A program made the translations under genes and the position numbers. A DNA stretch of 64,000 bases from positions 1 through 64,000 of the forward strand of contig CAYFNT010000002.1 of assembly GCA_964344565.1 (NCBI GenBank). The letters are read 5' to 3'. The first letter of the stretch is position 1. Each line of letters begins with the position of its first letter. The DNA comes from JACNKJ01 sp964344565 (lineage in GTDB: Bacteria > Krumholzibacteriota > Krumholzibacteriia > JACNKJ01). The notes under the pieces were generated by a model. It ran no database searches. It worked only from the letters and a program-made list of their open reading frames with translations, and was not told the origin of the DNA. Shown here piece after piece: positions 1-9,751 of the stretch.

Positions 1-6
1 GAGCCG

Positions 7-1191
7 GTGCTCAGCAAGGAGGACTACCTGATGATACACGCAAAGTCCCGTCGCGGGGCCTATCAAAAAGACATCGCCGCCGAGCTCGGGGTGCACCCGA
101 AGACGGTCAGCCGGGCGCTGAAGCGAGGCGGCGCGCCCAGCGGCAAGCGTCCGGGAGCCCGTGGGAGCGTACTCGACCCCTACAAGCCCCAGGTGGACAA
201 GCTGTTGGAAGAGGGTGTCTGGAACGCGGTGGTCATCTGGCGGCTGCTTCAGGAGCAGGGCTATCCGGGCGGCGTGTCCATCCTGCGCGACTACATCCGG
301 CCCAAGCGAACGCTTCGCAAGAGCCGGGCGACCGTCCGCTTCGAGACGGAGCCGGGCCGACAGTTGCAGGCCGACTGGGGCGAGATCTGGACACGGGTGG
401 CCGGCCGGCGGACGAAGGTCCACTTCGCCGTCAACACCTTGGGCTACTCGCGGCGCTTCCACTTCTGGGGCGCCGAACGCGAGGACGCCGAGCACATCTA
501 CGAAGGGATCATCCGGGCCTTCGAGCACTTCGGCGGGGTGACCGAGGAAGTGCTGGTGGACAACCCGACGGCGCTGGTGATCTCGGACGGGTCGGGCCGT
601 CGCTTCAACCCCCGTTTTGTCGACCTGGCGGGCCACTACGGCTTCGTGCCCCGAGCCTGCCGGCCCTACCGGGCGAGGACCAAGGGCAAGGACGAGCGGA
701 TGGTCGGCTATGTGAAGCATCACTTCTTCGTGCGCTACCGCGCCTTCGAGAGCCTGGCGCACCTGAACCAGCTGGCCGAGCAGTGGCTGGCCGAGGAGGC
801 GGACCGGAGGGTCCATGGCACGGTCAAGGAGGTGGTGGCCGAGCGCTTCGCGCGGGAGGCCCCGCATCTGGGACCCCTTCCCGCCGTTCGCTACGACACG
901 AGCTACCTGCAGCGGCGCGTGGTTGCCTGGGACGGCTACGTGGACGTGGGCGGCAACCGCTACAGTGTTCCGGACCCGTGGCGGGGCCAGGGGGTGACCG
1001 TGCGCCTCAGCCTGGACGACGAGTTGCGCATCCTGGCTGGCGAACAGCTCCTGGCCCATCACCGGCTCCGCCCCGCCGAGGAGGGCTGGGTCACCGTGCC
1101 CGCCCACCATGCGCGGTTGTGGGGGCAGACCCTTCGCGTCCAGGCGCGGGACCTGTCGGTCTACGAGGAGGTGGCCTCATGCAGCTCGTGA
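7..1191 (+). CDS. istA: IS21-family transposase IstA
   Basis: DDE-type transposase that cuts and joins the IS ends. Residues about 15-45 form a helix-turn-helix (KDIAAELGVHPKTVSRALKR) and residues about 110-240 the integrase core. Likely catalytic residues are D123 (QADWGEIW), D185 (VLVDNPTAL) and E230 (KGKDERMVG). The C-terminal part resembles the Mu-transposase-like beta-barrel of this family. I place the start at GTG 7, but the frame is open to the window edge, so a start further upstream is possible. At 394 residues it is within or slightly below the usual family length. The last 13 bases overlap istB, so the two are translationally coupled. Confidence 0.93.
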   Translation: MLSKEDYLMIHAKSRRGAYQKDIAAELGVHPKTVSRALKRGGAPSGKRPGARGSVLDPYKPQVDKLLEEGVWNAVVIWRLLQEQGYPGGVSILRDYIRPKRTLRKSRATVRFETEPGRQLQADWGEIWTRVAGRRTKVHFAVNTLGYSRRFHFWGAEREDAEHIYEGIIRAFEHFGGVTEEVLVDNPTALVISDGSGRRFNPRFVDLAGHYGFVPRACRPYRARTKGKDERMVGYVKHHFFVRYRAFESLAHLNQLAEQWLAEEADRRVHGTVKEVVAERFAREAPHLGPLPAVRYDTSYLQRRVVAWDGYVDVGGNRYSVPDPWRGQGVTVRLSLDDELRILAGEQLLAHHRLRPAEEGWVTVPAHHARLWGQTLRVQARDLSVYEEVASCSS

Positions 1192-1994
1192 GCCTGCTGG
1201 AGAAGATGAAGATGGGCCATCTGGCCGACCAGGTCGAGACGGTCTGCGAGCAGGCGGCCAAGAAGGACCTCGGCTACAAGGAGTTCCTGGCCCAGGCGCT
1301 GGACGTCGAGTGGAAGGGACGCCACCAGAAGGGCGTGGAGATCCGGCTCGCCTCGGCCCGCTTCCCCGGCATCAAGACCCTCGAGCAGTTCGACTTCGGC
1401 TTCCAGCCCTCGATCGACCGGAAGGTCGTGCGCGAGCTGGCGGGGCTCTCCTTTGTCGAGCGGGCCGAGAATGTGATCTTCCTGGGCCCGCCGGGAGTCG
1501 GCAAGACGCACCTGGCGATCGCCCTGGGGGTCAAGGCCGTGGAGGCCGGCTACCGGGTCCTGTTCCTCACCCTTGAGCAGCTGCTGACGCGGCTCAGCCG
1601 GGCCCGCACCGAGAACCGCCTGGAGCGGACCCTCCAGCAGCTCGTCTACCCGAAGGTGCTCGTGCTCGACGAGATGGGCTACCTGCCGATGAACCGCCAG
1701 GAGGCCAGCCTGTTCTTCAGGCTCCTGACCCGGCGCTACGAGAAGGCCAGCCTCGTGCTCACCTCCAACAAGAGCTTCGTGGACTGGGGCGAGATCTTCG
1801 GCGACCAGGTCCTGGCCACCGCCATCCTCGACCGCCTGCTGCACCATGCCACGACGGTCAATATCAAGGGCGAAAGCTACCGGTTGAAGGAGAAACGGAA
1901 GGCCGGATTACTCGGTAAACCCATGCCAGACAAGGAGGTGGAGACTCAGGAGGAAGGGGCGGCAGCCCCAGAGGCTGTCGCCTTGGACGCATGA
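1179..1994 (+). CDS. istB: IS21-family helper ATPase IstB
   Basis: AAA+ ATPase that loads target DNA and regulates IstA. It has 271 residues, the usual size. Walker A is GPPGVGKT (about 103-110); Walker B is the VLVLDEMGY stretch. The N-terminal region (MQLVSLLEKMKMGHLADQ) is the IstB helical domain that contacts IstA. The start is the ATG inside the 3' end of istA; a longer upstream frame exists but lies wholly within istA and is rejected. The C-terminal tail after about residue 235 is polar (KEVETQEEGAAAPEA) and probably disordered. Confidence 0.94.
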   Translation: MQLVSLLEKMKMGHLADQVETVCEQAAKKDLGYKEFLAQALDVEWKGRHQKGVEIRLASARFPGIKTLEQFDFGFQPSIDRKVVRELAGLSFVERAENVIFLGPPGVGKTHLAIALGVKAVEAGYRVLFLTLEQLLTRLSRARTENRLERTLQQLVYPKVLVLDEMGYLPMNRQEASLFFRLLTRRYEKASLVLTSNKSFVDWGEIFGDQVLATAILDRLLHHATTVNIKGESYRLKEKRKAGLLGKPMPDKEVETQEEGAAAPEAVALDA

Positions 1995-2000
1995 ACTTCG

Positions 2001-2060
2001 GCGATCAGGGGACATCTTAGATCGGTGAAAAGGGGACAAACAGCGTCGGTGTTGACACAA
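2001..2060 (+). repeat. IS21 right-end repeats
   Basis: Two GGGGACA motifs at 2008-2014 and 2032-2038, 24 bp apart, follow istB and precede TGTTGACACA. IS21-family ends carry multiple short repeats bound by the transposase, so this is read as the right terminal region. The matching left-end copies would lie upstream of the window. Confidence 0.6.
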
Positions 2061-2100
2061 ATTGACCTTGCTTCAATAGGAGAGGCGCAACTCCCGCCGC

Positions 2101-3324
2101 TCAGAGAACGCCCACCGGAACGGTCACTACATTTTCCGTCAAGGGGAGCGACTGATCAGCCAGGCAAACAACCCCTCCGGGCCCGACAGGTATGCCAAGT
2201 CGCTCGAGCACCGAGAAATGCCGCGCTGAATCTCTTCCAGGTGAAGCCGAACGCTTGAACTCCAGGGGATAGATCGTTCCATCCTGAAGGATGATCAGAT
2301 CGATTTCCTTTTGATCCTTGTCCCTGTAGTAATAGAAGGGTGCCCTGCGCCCATGGTGCCACCAGGATCTCAGGAGCTCACCCAGTATCCATGTTTCGAG
2401 AATCGCCCCGGATGCCGCCCCGGCCTCAAGTGTTTCCGGGCTCGACCATTCGGTCAACCAGCTGCACAAGCCGGTATCCAGAAAGTAGAGTTTCGGCGAT
2501 TTGACCAGTCGTTTGGTCGTGTTGCTGAAGTAGGGCTCCAGGATGTAGACGATCCCCGAGGCTTCCAGGATCGACAACCAGGCCTTGGCCGTGTTCGGCA
2601 CCACGTCCGCGTCCCTGGCCAGTTCCGACAGATTCAGCAGCTGGGCGCTGCGAGCGGCTGCCGCCCGCACGAAGCGAAGGAACGCCATCTCATCGCCGAC
2701 TCTTGCCAGGTCCCTGATGTCCCGCTGGAGATAGGTCTGAACATATGAGCTGTAGAACAGATTGCGGTCGACCTCTGGATGAAGCGCCACGGCCGGAAAG
2801 GATCCCCGCCATATTTGCGTATAGAGCTCTTGAAGCGAGAGGGGGGGGTCCGATTGCCTTCTCGCCTCGAGGCCTTCTTTCGTCGGTAAGAATGGCGGAG
2901 CCGTCACGCCTCCCCCCGATGATTCTCTTCGGGAGAATCCTAGAAGCCTCACGATTCCCACTCGTCCGGCGAGCGACTCGGTAACCGCCTTCATCAAGTG
3001 AAAGGGCTGAGATCCCGTCAGCCAGAATCGTCCGGGACTCGGGTCGGTATCGACCGCCATCTTGATGTAGGGAAGCAGTCCCGGAGCATACTGAATCTCA
3101 TCAATTAAAACGGGGCCGGGAAAGCGCTTGAGCAGCAACGCTGGATCTTCCAGGGCCAGAGATAGGGTGAGAGGGTCATCGAGACTGATATAACTTCGAT
3201 TCGACCGGCTCAGAGCCCTTAGAAATGTGGTCTTCCCGACCTGCCGGGCCCCCGTGACCATCATGACCGGAAACTGCGTAGATGCTTGCAAAAAATAGGC
3301 TTCTAGGGTCCTTGTGGTGTACAT
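2101..3324 (-). CDS. AAA-type ATPase with DUF4143 C-terminal domain
   Basis: A 407-residue protein of the widespread AAA_14/DUF4143 family. The N-terminal half is a P-loop domain with Walker A GARQVGKT (25-32), Walker B PVLIDEIQ (about 71-78) and a sensor-like WLTGSQPF. The C-terminal half contains the DUF4143 region with a nuclease-like strand pattern (FYYYRDKDQKEIDLIILQDGTIYPLEFK). The cellular role of this family is not established; members are frequent in accessory DNA and are sometimes proposed to be defence- or mobility-related. It lies directly beside the IS element and divergent from the efflux operon. The ATG at 3324 is the first good start. Confidence 0.85.
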   Translation of the reverse strand: MYTTRTLEAYFLQASTQFPVMMVTGARQVGKTTFLRALSRSNRSYISLDDPLTLSLALEDPALLLKRFPGPVLIDEIQYAPGLLPYIKMAVDTDPSPGRFWLTGSQPFHLMKAVTESLAGRVGIVRLLGFSRRESSGGGVTAPPFLPTKEGLEARRQSDPPLSLQELYTQIWRGSFPAVALHPEVDRNLFYSSYVQTYLQRDIRDLARVGDEMAFLRFVRAAAARSAQLLNLSELARDADVVPNTAKAWLSILEASGIVYILEPYFSNTTKRLVKSPKLYFLDTGLCSWLTEWSSPETLEAGAASGAILETWILGELLRSWWHHGRRAPFYYYRDKDQKEIDLIILQDGTIYPLEFKRSASPGRDSARHFSVLERLGIPVGPGGVVCLADQSLPLTENVVTVPVGVL

Positions 3325-3414
3325 AGCACTTCACCATTTCGTCTAATGTGCAATTCGATTGCAATATGGACGCCAGCTTGGCGACCGTCAAACTGTTTCT
3401 TCAATCCCTCAATA

Positions 3415-3474
3415 TTCAACGGTTGACTAATAAACGGTTTGTTATTAAACTGGAATCCTGTTCAAGGAGACCCC
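3415..3474 (+). promoter_or_regulatory. padR promoter/operator region
   Basis: An AT-rich patch in otherwise GC-rich DNA. It contains TTGACT (3423-3428) as a possible -35, AATAAAC/GTTATT as an imperfect inverted repeat (3429-3446), and a good Shine-Dalgarno AAGGAGA (3464-3470). No well-spaced -10 is obvious. PadR proteins usually repress their own operon, so the inverted repeat is a candidate operator; this is inference. Confidence 0.4.
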
Positions 3475-4050
3475 ATGTCCAAAGTCGACCTCGTCCTGCT
3501 CGGATTGCTCAGCGAAGAGCCCCGGCACGGATACGACATCAAGCAGGAGATCGAGCGCCGCAACATGGAGGCCTGGGTGGGCATCACCACGCCGGCCATC
3601 TACAAGGGCCTCGCGCGCCTGGAGGGCAAGAAGGACCTGACAGCCCACAGCGAAACGGGCACGGCCCACCCCGACCGAACGGTCTACACCATCACCGAGC
3701 AGGGTCGCGAGACCTTCCAGCGCATCCTGCATCAGGCCCTCACCGAGATGGTGCACCCCTACTTTCCCATGCTCATGGGTTACGGCTTCTCCCATCTGTC
3801 CGATAAAAGCGAGCTACTCGCCAGCCTGGCCGCGCGACTGGAGGCCGTCACCGCCCTTCGCGCCGAGGTCGCCGGCATTCACGAACATTTCAAGATGGCG
3901 GAGTGTTATCCCGAAACCGCCATGGACATCGTGCAGTACTACGCTGATCTGGTGGAGATGGAAATCAAGTGGCTCGGGCGCATCCACGAGAAGATCTCGC
4001 GGACCGAACCCTGGCCGGAAGGAGTGATGAAGCAATGCAAACCGCTCTGA
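3475..4050 (+). CDS. PadR-family transcriptional regulator
   Basis: A 191-residue regulator. The N-terminal winged helix (LVLLGLLSEEPRHGYDIKQE, then TTPAIYKGLARLEGKKDL) is the PadR signature; the C-terminal half is the helical dimerisation arm seen in the longer PadR-s2/Vir-like class. The start ATG 3475 follows AAGGAGA by four bases. It is the first gene of the efflux operon and overlaps the TolC-like gene by 16 bases, so it most likely represses this pump and is relieved by a pump substrate. The ligand is unknown. Confidence 0.9.
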   Translation: MSKVDLVLLGLLSEEPRHGYDIKQEIERRNMEAWVGITTPAIYKGLARLEGKKDLTAHSETGTAHPDRTVYTITEQGRETFQRILHQALTEMVHPYFPMLMGYGFSHLSDKSELLASLAARLEAVTALRAEVAGIHEHFKMAECYPETAMDIVQYYADLVEMEIKWLGRIHEKISRTEPWPEGVMKQCKPL

Positions 4051-5444
4051 GAAGAGCCCTGGTCCTGGCGCTGCTCGGCTTCGCGTTCGCCGCGAACGCG
4101 CAGCCCGTGGAACCGCCCGGCGTCTTGAAGAAGCCCGCGGTGCTATCCCTGGACGAGGCTGTCGAGCTCGCACTCGAACGCAATCCCTCCCTGCACGCCA
4201 GCCGCGCCTCGCTGGACGCGAGCGTCTGGGAGTCGCGCAAGGCCTGGCTCGCCTTCCTTCCCACGGGCAGCTTCAGCTCTTCGGTGACCCGCGTGGACGA
4301 CGACACCTATGCCCGCGCCAACCAGGCCGTGGACGGCATGACCCAAATGTTCGAAGCCCTGGGCATCAGCGGCGTGGAGATCGAACCCTTCCTCTATCGC
4401 GACACCTACCGCACCAGCCTCACCGTGAACCAGCAATTCCCGCTCAACGTCAACCTGCTCGGACAGCGGGGGCTCGCCAGCGCGGGACTGCGGGCGGGCA
4501 AGGCCGGTCACGAGGCGAGCCGCGCGGAGATCATCTACGCCGTGCGCGCGGCCTACTTCGGCGTGCTGGCCGCCCGCGAGATGCATGAGGTGGCCCGCGA
4601 GAGCGTGGCCTCGGCGCAGAACCGCATGCTGCTCGCCCGGGACAAGGCCGAGCTCGGCATGCTGCCGCGCTCGGACGTGCTTCGCTGGGAAACGACTCTG
4701 GCAGAGGCCCAGAGCGGTGAGCTGGCGGCGAGCAACGGCGCGCGGCTGGCCGAGATGGAGCTGAACCGGCTACTCGGCAATCCGCTCGATGCGCCGCTCG
4801 CCCTCGAGTTCGTCAGTGAAACAGATCTGGGGACAGGACTTCGACTTTCGGAGATCGACCCCGAATCCCTGAGCGAGGTCATCCTGGAGTGGAGCCCCTC
4901 GGCTCGCGCCATTCGCGCGGGTTCCGACGCGGCTTCGGCCGGCAAGACCCTGGCGCTGTCGGGCATCACGCCTTCGCTGCACTTCTCCTACAGCCTGGGC
5001 TGGCAGGAGAACGACACGGCCGAGCTCGACGGCGACGACACCTGGTCTGCCACCGCGCTGGTGGCCCTGCCCGTCTTCGATCTCATGGGCAACTACGCTT
5101 CCTGGCGACAGGCCGCCGCCGACCAGCGGCGCGCCGAGTACGAGAGCGCCGACGCCCTCGAGCAGCTACGCGTGGGCGTCTGGGCGAGCTGGCTGGAAGT
5201 GGTGAGGGCCAGGCAGGACCTTACCTTCCGCGAGAGCGCCGAGCGGCAGGCCCGCGAGACCTTCGAGGAAATGGAATCCCGATATGAGGCGGGCCAGGTG
5301 GCCGAGTTCGATCTGGTGGACGTGCAGGTGGGCCTCACCGCCGCCCGCGCCCAGGCCGTGGCCTCGCGATACGAATACTTCGGAGCCCTGGCCGCGCTGG
5401 AGAGCCTGGCCGGCGAGAACCTGACGATGGAGGAGACGAAATGA
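4035..5444 (+). CDS. TolC-family outer-membrane efflux protein
   Basis: Outer-membrane channel of a tripartite efflux pump, 469 residues. A signal peptide (MQTALRRALVLALLGFAFAANA) is followed by two repeats of the OEP coiled-coil/beta-barrel unit; LSLDEAVELALERNPSLHASRA is the classic first OEP helix. The second half repeats the pattern up to EYFGALAALESLAGENL. The start is chosen at ATG 4035 because it opens the signal peptide; an upstream in-frame start would add 22 non-hydrophobic residues. It overlaps padR by 16 bases and the adaptor gene by 4 (ATGA). Confidence 0.93.
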   Translation: MQTALRRALVLALLGFAFAANAQPVEPPGVLKKPAVLSLDEAVELALERNPSLHASRASLDASVWESRKAWLAFLPTGSFSSSVTRVDDDTYARANQAVDGMTQMFEALGISGVEIEPFLYRDTYRTSLTVNQQFPLNVNLLGQRGLASAGLRAGKAGHEASRAEIIYAVRAAYFGVLAAREMHEVARESVASAQNRMLLARDKAELGMLPRSDVLRWETTLAEAQSGELAASNGARLAEMELNRLLGNPLDAPLALEFVSETDLGTGLRLSEIDPESLSEVILEWSPSARAIRAGSDAASAGKTLALSGITPSLHFSYSLGWQENDTAELDGDDTWSATALVALPVFDLMGNYASWRQAAADQRRAEYESADALEQLRVGVWASWLEVVRARQDLTFRESAERQARETFEEMESRYEAGQVAEFDLVDVQVGLTAARAQAVASRYEYFGALAALESLAGENLTMEETK

Positions 5445-6565
5445 AGAGCCTGCGCATTCTGATCCCGGTCCTCTTGCTGCTTCTCGCGGCCGGATGCGGA
5501 CGGGCCCCCGAGGGCGAGGCCGCCGAAGGCGAAGCCGACGCGCCCCAGGAAATGGAAGCCACCCGCGCCATCCCCGTGGTCGCGCAGGCGATCACGCCCA
5601 GTCGCTTCACCTTGACCATCGAGCCGGGCGGCAGCACCGAAGCCTGGCGCGAGGTGGACATGGCCGCCCAGGTGGGCGGTACTGTGATGCGTGTTCCCCA
5701 CGAAATGGGCGACATGGTCGAGAAGGGCGCGCTGCTGGTCGAGATCGACAAGCGTCTCTACGCCGCCGGCGTGGACCAGGCCAAGGCCGGGCTCGTCGGC
5801 GCCAAGGCCGCCTACGAACAGGCCCAGCGCGATCTCGAACGCACGAAGGCTCTCAAGGACAAGGGACGCGTGAGCGATGTGGAGTTCGAGGGCGTGAGGC
5901 TCGGAGCCCTCACCGCCGAGTCGGGCATGCTGGCCGCCGAGGCCGCGATGAAACTCGCGGAGAAGTCTCTCGAGGACTGCGAGATCCGCGCGCCCTTCGC
6001 CGGACGCGTGGCCTTGCTGCTGCCCGAAGTCGGCGAGCAGGTCGCCCCGGGCATGCCCATGGCGGCGGTGGTCGATCTGTCGAGCGTGCTCATCCGCACG
6101 AGCCTTTCCGAGCGCGACGCCGTGCGCGTGCAGAAGGGCATGCCGGTGGATGTCTACATCCCCGCTCTCGCCGACCTGCGCTTCCCCGGACAGGTGCACA
6201 GCGTGGGCGTGCGCAGCGACATGATGACCCGCAGCTTCCCGCTGGAGATCGTGATCCCCAACGCCGAAGGAAAGCTGCTCTCGGGCATGAGCGCGCGCAG
6301 CAGCATCAGGCTCCAGGACAAGACCGGCGCCATCGTGATTCCCGCGGGCGCGGTGGTGGAGCAGTACGGCGAACCCATCGTCTTCACGGTGCAGGAGGGT
6401 GTGGCCCAGCGGAAGGACATCGTGCTGGGCAAGCGTGAAGGCGACCGGGTCGAGGTGCTCGAAGGACTGGCGGCGGGCGAGAGGCTCATCGTTCAGGGTC
6501 AGTGGAGCGTCAAGGACGGCACCGCCGTCGAGACCGTCGGCAAGCCCGGCACGGACCAGGAGTAA
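5441..6565 (+). CDS. RND efflux periplasmic adaptor lipoprotein
   Basis: Membrane-fusion (HlyD/AcrA-type) subunit bridging the RND pump and TolC-like channel; 374 residues. The lipoprotein signal ends LLLLAAGC with acylated Cys19. The lipoyl/barrel-sandwich half-motifs are around GGTVMRVPHEMGDMVEKGALL and CEIRAPFAGRVALLLPEVGE, flanking an alpha-hairpin (about 105-165). The C-terminal beta-barrel and membrane-proximal domains end near LIVQGQW. It overlaps the preceding gene by ATGA and ends three bases before the RND gene, so the three are one transcript. Confidence 0.95.
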   Translation: MKSLRILIPVLLLLLAAGCGRAPEGEAAEGEADAPQEMEATRAIPVVAQAITPSRFTLTIEPGGSTEAWREVDMAAQVGGTVMRVPHEMGDMVEKGALLVEIDKRLYAAGVDQAKAGLVGAKAAYEQAQRDLERTKALKDKGRVSDVEFEGVRLGALTAESGMLAAEAAMKLAEKSLEDCEIRAPFAGRVALLLPEVGEQVAPGMPMAAVVDLSSVLIRTSLSERDAVRVQKGMPVDVYIPALADLRFPGQVHSVGVRSDMMTRSFPLEIVIPNAEGKLLSGMSARSSIRLQDKTGAIVIPAGAVVEQYGEPIVFTVQEGVAQRKDIVLGKREGDRVEVLEGLAAGERLIVQGQWSVKDGTAVETVGKPGTDQE

Positions 6566-6568
6566 GCC

Positions 6569-9500
6569 ATGGACCTCATATCCCTGGTCGTCAAACGACG
6601 ACTTCTGGTGCACTTCTTCGTGATCATCGCGGCCGTGGTGGGGATCTACCACTACATGGACATGCCGCGGAACTTCTTCCCCAACGCCAACCTCGATCAG
6701 GCCTTCGTGGTGGTGCCCTGGCCGGGAGCCAGCGCATCGGAGGTCGAGCAGGAGATCGTCAACAAGATCGAGGAAGGCCTGGCCGACCTCGACGGCATCG
6801 ACGAGGTGGTCAGCAACAGCGAAGAGTCCAGCGGCACGGTGGGCATCTACATCGAGCAGGGCATCGACAACGACAAGTTCATGCTCGACCTGCAGACGGC
6901 CATCAACGCCATACCCGACCTGCCCGAGGACGCCGAAGACCCGATCTATTTCGAGCTGAACGCATCGATGATCCAGCCTGTGTGCTTCGTGTCCATGGGC
7001 GGAGCGGTCAACGACAACGTGCTCTTCGAGGTCGCCGAAGACATGAAGCGCGACATCGAGGAGATCGACGGCGTGAACAAGGTCGAGATGCAGGGCTTCC
7101 TGGATCTCGAGGTTCACGTCATGGCCGACGCCGACCTCATGGAGCACTATGGCGTGTCCCTGGGCGAGATCATCGCCGCCCTGGGACGCCAGAACGTGGA
7201 CCTGCCCGGCGGACAGGCCGAGATGGGCGACAGTTCCTACAAGCTGCGGGTGCTCGGCAAGTACGCGGATATGGACGACATCGGCGGCACCGTGCTTCGT
7301 ACGGGTCCCGCCGGCGCCAAGCTCCGTCTTCGCGACGTGGCCGAGGTTCGCCGCGAGGTGGAGGATCGCTACGTCTACAGCCGCCTGGACGGCAATCCCG
7401 CCGGCAACCTGGTGGTCTACAAGAACGACGACAGCAACACCCTGGACATTTCGGCCGAGGTGCACGAGATCGTCGAGCACTACAACGGTTCGCTGCCCAT
7501 TCCCGTGCGCAGCGAGGTTCGCCTCGATTCGGCTGAGCTCATCTCCGAGCGCCTGGGCATCATGACCAACAACGCCTGGCTCACGGCCATCATCGTGGGC
7601 CTGCTGCTGCTCTTCTTCATCGGCTGGGTGAATTCGGTGCTGGTGCTCGTGGGCATTCCCTTCACCTTCCTCGTGGGATTCATCCTCATGAGCATGGCGG
7701 GCATGAGCGTGAACATGCTCACCCTCTTCGCCCTGATCATGGCACTGGGACTGGTGGTCGACGACGCCATCGTCGTGGTGGACAACGTGCAGCGTTACAT
7801 CGAACGCGGCGTTCCGCCCGTGAAGGCCGCCATCGTCGGCACCAAGGAGGTGCTGGCGCCGGTGGTGTCGGCGGTCTCCACCACTATCGCGGGCTTCCTG
7901 CCCCTTCTGTTCATGACGGGCATGATGGGCAAGTTCATCAGCGCAATCCCGAAGGCGGTCATCTTCGCACTGCTGGCCAGCCTGGTTGAAGCGCTCATCG
8001 TGCTTCCCGCGCACACGGCGGAAGTCGCCGAGTTCAACAACTGGGTTCGCCGTCGTCTGGGCATGAAACCCAAGCACGTGCATCAGGTCACCACCGACGA
8101 CGACCTGAAGGCCACCAAGCCGGTGAAACGCAACCCGGTCTACCTGTGGCTTCGCAAACGCTACCGCAGACAGCTCAGCCGCACCCTACGCTACCGCTAT
8201 GTGGCCTTCGGAAGCGTCCTGCTGCTGGCCCTCTTCAGTCTGATCGCGGTGGGCATGCTGCCGGTGCGCATGTTCCCCGACGAGGATTTCGACCAGATCA
8301 TCGTGCAGTACGATCTGGCGCCGGGCACGACCCTCGAGATCACCGATCTCGTGACCCATGAGGTGGAAGCCTACGTGGACGAGATTCCCGAAGGGGAGGT
8401 CAAGGCCGTGGTGGCCATCACCGGCTATCAGATCAAGAACTATCAGTTCCTGCCCGGCAGCCACCTGGGCGAGGTGAACATCGACCTCGTCTCCGCCGCC
8501 GACCGCGGGCGAAGCGACCGCGAAATCATGGAAGAGCTGCGGGACAAGATCGAGCACATACCGGGCATCGTCGAGTTGAACCTGTCGCGGCCCCAGGGCG
8601 GTCCTCCGACGGGCAAGCCCGTGGAGATCCGCATTCTCGGTCCGCGTCTGGAGGTTCTCGAAGAACTGGGCGAGAAGCTCAAGGCCGAGCTCGCGACCAT
8701 CCACGGCGTTGTGGACATCCGTGACGACTTCACCCGCGACGGCCGGGAGTACCTCGTTAAGATGGACCGCGACCGCGCGGCGGAGCTCGGCGTGAGCAGC
8801 AGCGAGGTGGGCATGACCGTGGGCGCGGCCTTCATGGGCTTCGAGGCCACGCAGTTCACCGAGGCCGACGGCAAGGAGCGTCCGGTGATCGTGAGGCTCA
8901 AGGAATCTCAGCGCGATCGCCTGGACACCCTCGACAAGGTCAAGGTGGCTAGCCTGGCCGGCGGACTGGTTCCCCTGGGCAACGTGGTGAACTTCGAGCA
9001 TCAGACGAACCTGCGCGTGATTCGCCACAGCGAGAGGGACCGGGCCATCACCATCACGGCGGAACTGTCCGAGGGACAGAACAGCACGGACGTGAACAAG
9101 GCCATCATGGAACGCTTCGCCACCTTCTCCACGGACCATCCCGGATACCGGCTCTTCTTCGGCGGCGAGTTCGAACGCACGGCCGAAAGCTTCCAGAGCC
9201 TCTTCCTGATGATCCCTGTGGCATTCCTGCTGATCTTCATGATCCTGGCCGGACAGTTCAACTCCCTCAGCCAGCCGCTCGCGGTCATCTTCACGGTGCC
9301 GCTGAGCTTCATCGGGGTGGTGATCGGCCTCTTGGTGATGGGCTACGAGCTCACCATTCCGGCCATGGTTGGCATCATCGCGCTCATGGGGCTGGTGGTG
9401 AACAACTCGCTGCTCATGGTGGACTTCATCAACAAGTCGCGGCGAAGCGGGCGCGGCCGCTGGACGAGCATCGTGCGAAGCGGCGTGGTCCGCCTTCGAC

Positions 9501-9727
9501 CCATCCTGCTCACCACCGTGACGACCATCACCGGCCTGTCCACGCTCACCGTGGCCAGCACCGGCGCCACCAAGATCATGGTGCCCATGGCCGTCAGCAT
9601 GATCTGGGGACTGGCCTTCGCCACCGTGCTGACCCTTTTCCTGATCCCGGCGCTCATCGCGATGCTGGACGACATCCGCATGAAGATGGGGTTCAGCCTG
9701 AAAGGCGCGCAGCAGGAAGAAGTATAG
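6569..9727 (+). CDS. RND-family efflux permease (AcrB/MMPL type)
   Basis: Inner-membrane proton-driven pump of 1052 residues, the normal length for the HAE-type RND family. A first membrane segment near residue 12-30, two large periplasmic loops and two six-helix bundles are visible. The proton-relay Asp pair is D398-D399 in GLVVDDAIVVVDN. The second half repeats the pattern with GLVVNNSLLMVDF, where Asp is replaced by Asn as usual for the C-terminal repeat. The substrate cannot be told from sequence. It is the last gene of the PadR-controlled operon and is followed by a strong hairpin. Confidence 0.95.
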   Translation: MDLISLVVKRRLLVHFFVIIAAVVGIYHYMDMPRNFFPNANLDQAFVVVPWPGASASEVEQEIVNKIEEGLADLDGIDEVVSNSEESSGTVGIYIEQGIDNDKFMLDLQTAINAIPDLPEDAEDPIYFELNASMIQPVCFVSMGGAVNDNVLFEVAEDMKRDIEEIDGVNKVEMQGFLDLEVHVMADADLMEHYGVSLGEIIAALGRQNVDLPGGQAEMGDSSYKLRVLGKYADMDDIGGTVLRTGPAGAKLRLRDVAEVRREVEDRYVYSRLDGNPAGNLVVYKNDDSNTLDISAEVHEIVEHYNGSLPIPVRSEVRLDSAELISERLGIMTNNAWLTAIIVGLLLLFFIGWVNSVLVLVGIPFTFLVGFILMSMAGMSVNMLTLFALIMALGLVVDDAIVVVDNVQRYIERGVPPVKAAIVGTKEVLAPVVSAVSTTIAGFLPLLFMTGMMGKFISAIPKAVIFALLASLVEALIVLPAHTAEVAEFNNWVRRRLGMKPKHVHQVTTDDDLKATKPVKRNPVYLWLRKRYRRQLSRTLRYRYVAFGSVLLLALFSLIAVGMLPVRMFPDEDFDQIIVQYDLAPGTTLEITDLVTHEVEAYVDEIPEGEVKAVVAITGYQIKNYQFLPGSHLGEVNIDLVSAADRGRSDREIMEELRDKIEHIPGIVELNLSRPQGGPPTGKPVEIRILGPRLEVLEELGEKLKAELATIHGVVDIRDDFTRDGREYLVKMDRDRAAELGVSSSEVGMTVGAAFMGFEATQFTEADGKERPVIVRLKESQRDRLDTLDKVKVASLAGGLVPLGNVVNFEHQTNLRVIRHSERDRAITITAELSEGQNSTDVNKAIMERFATFSTDHPGYRLFFGGEFERTAESFQSLFLMIPVAFLLIFMILAGQFNSLSQPLAVIFTVPLSFIGVVIGLLVMGYELTIPAMVGIIALMGLVVNNSLLMVDFINKSRRSGRGRWTSIVRSGVVRLRPILLTTVTTITGLSTLTVASTGATKIMVPMAVSMIWGLAFATVLTLFLIPALIAMLDDIRMKMGFSLKGAQQEEV

Positions 9728-9751
9728 CTGCCGGTCGATAGCCGCCTGAAA

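Larger units (their letters stand above)
1..2060 (+). mobile_element. IS21-family insertion sequence, right part
   Basis: The istA and istB frames overlap in the order typical of IS21 elements and are followed by a non-coding tail with repeated GGGGACA motifs, which is how right ends of this family look. The left end lies outside the window, so completeness cannot be judged. Both genes are open and keep their catalytic motifs, so the element may be functional. The exact right boundary is uncertain; it probably lies near the TGTTGACACA at about 2050-2060. Confidence 0.85.

Noticed and set aside
5093..8083. Very long open frame of about 996 codons on the minus strand opposite the efflux genes
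   Set aside because: Composition is His/Gly/Val/Asp-rich without any recognisable domain, as expected for the antisense of GC-rich genes; the plus-strand RND genes have clear motifs.
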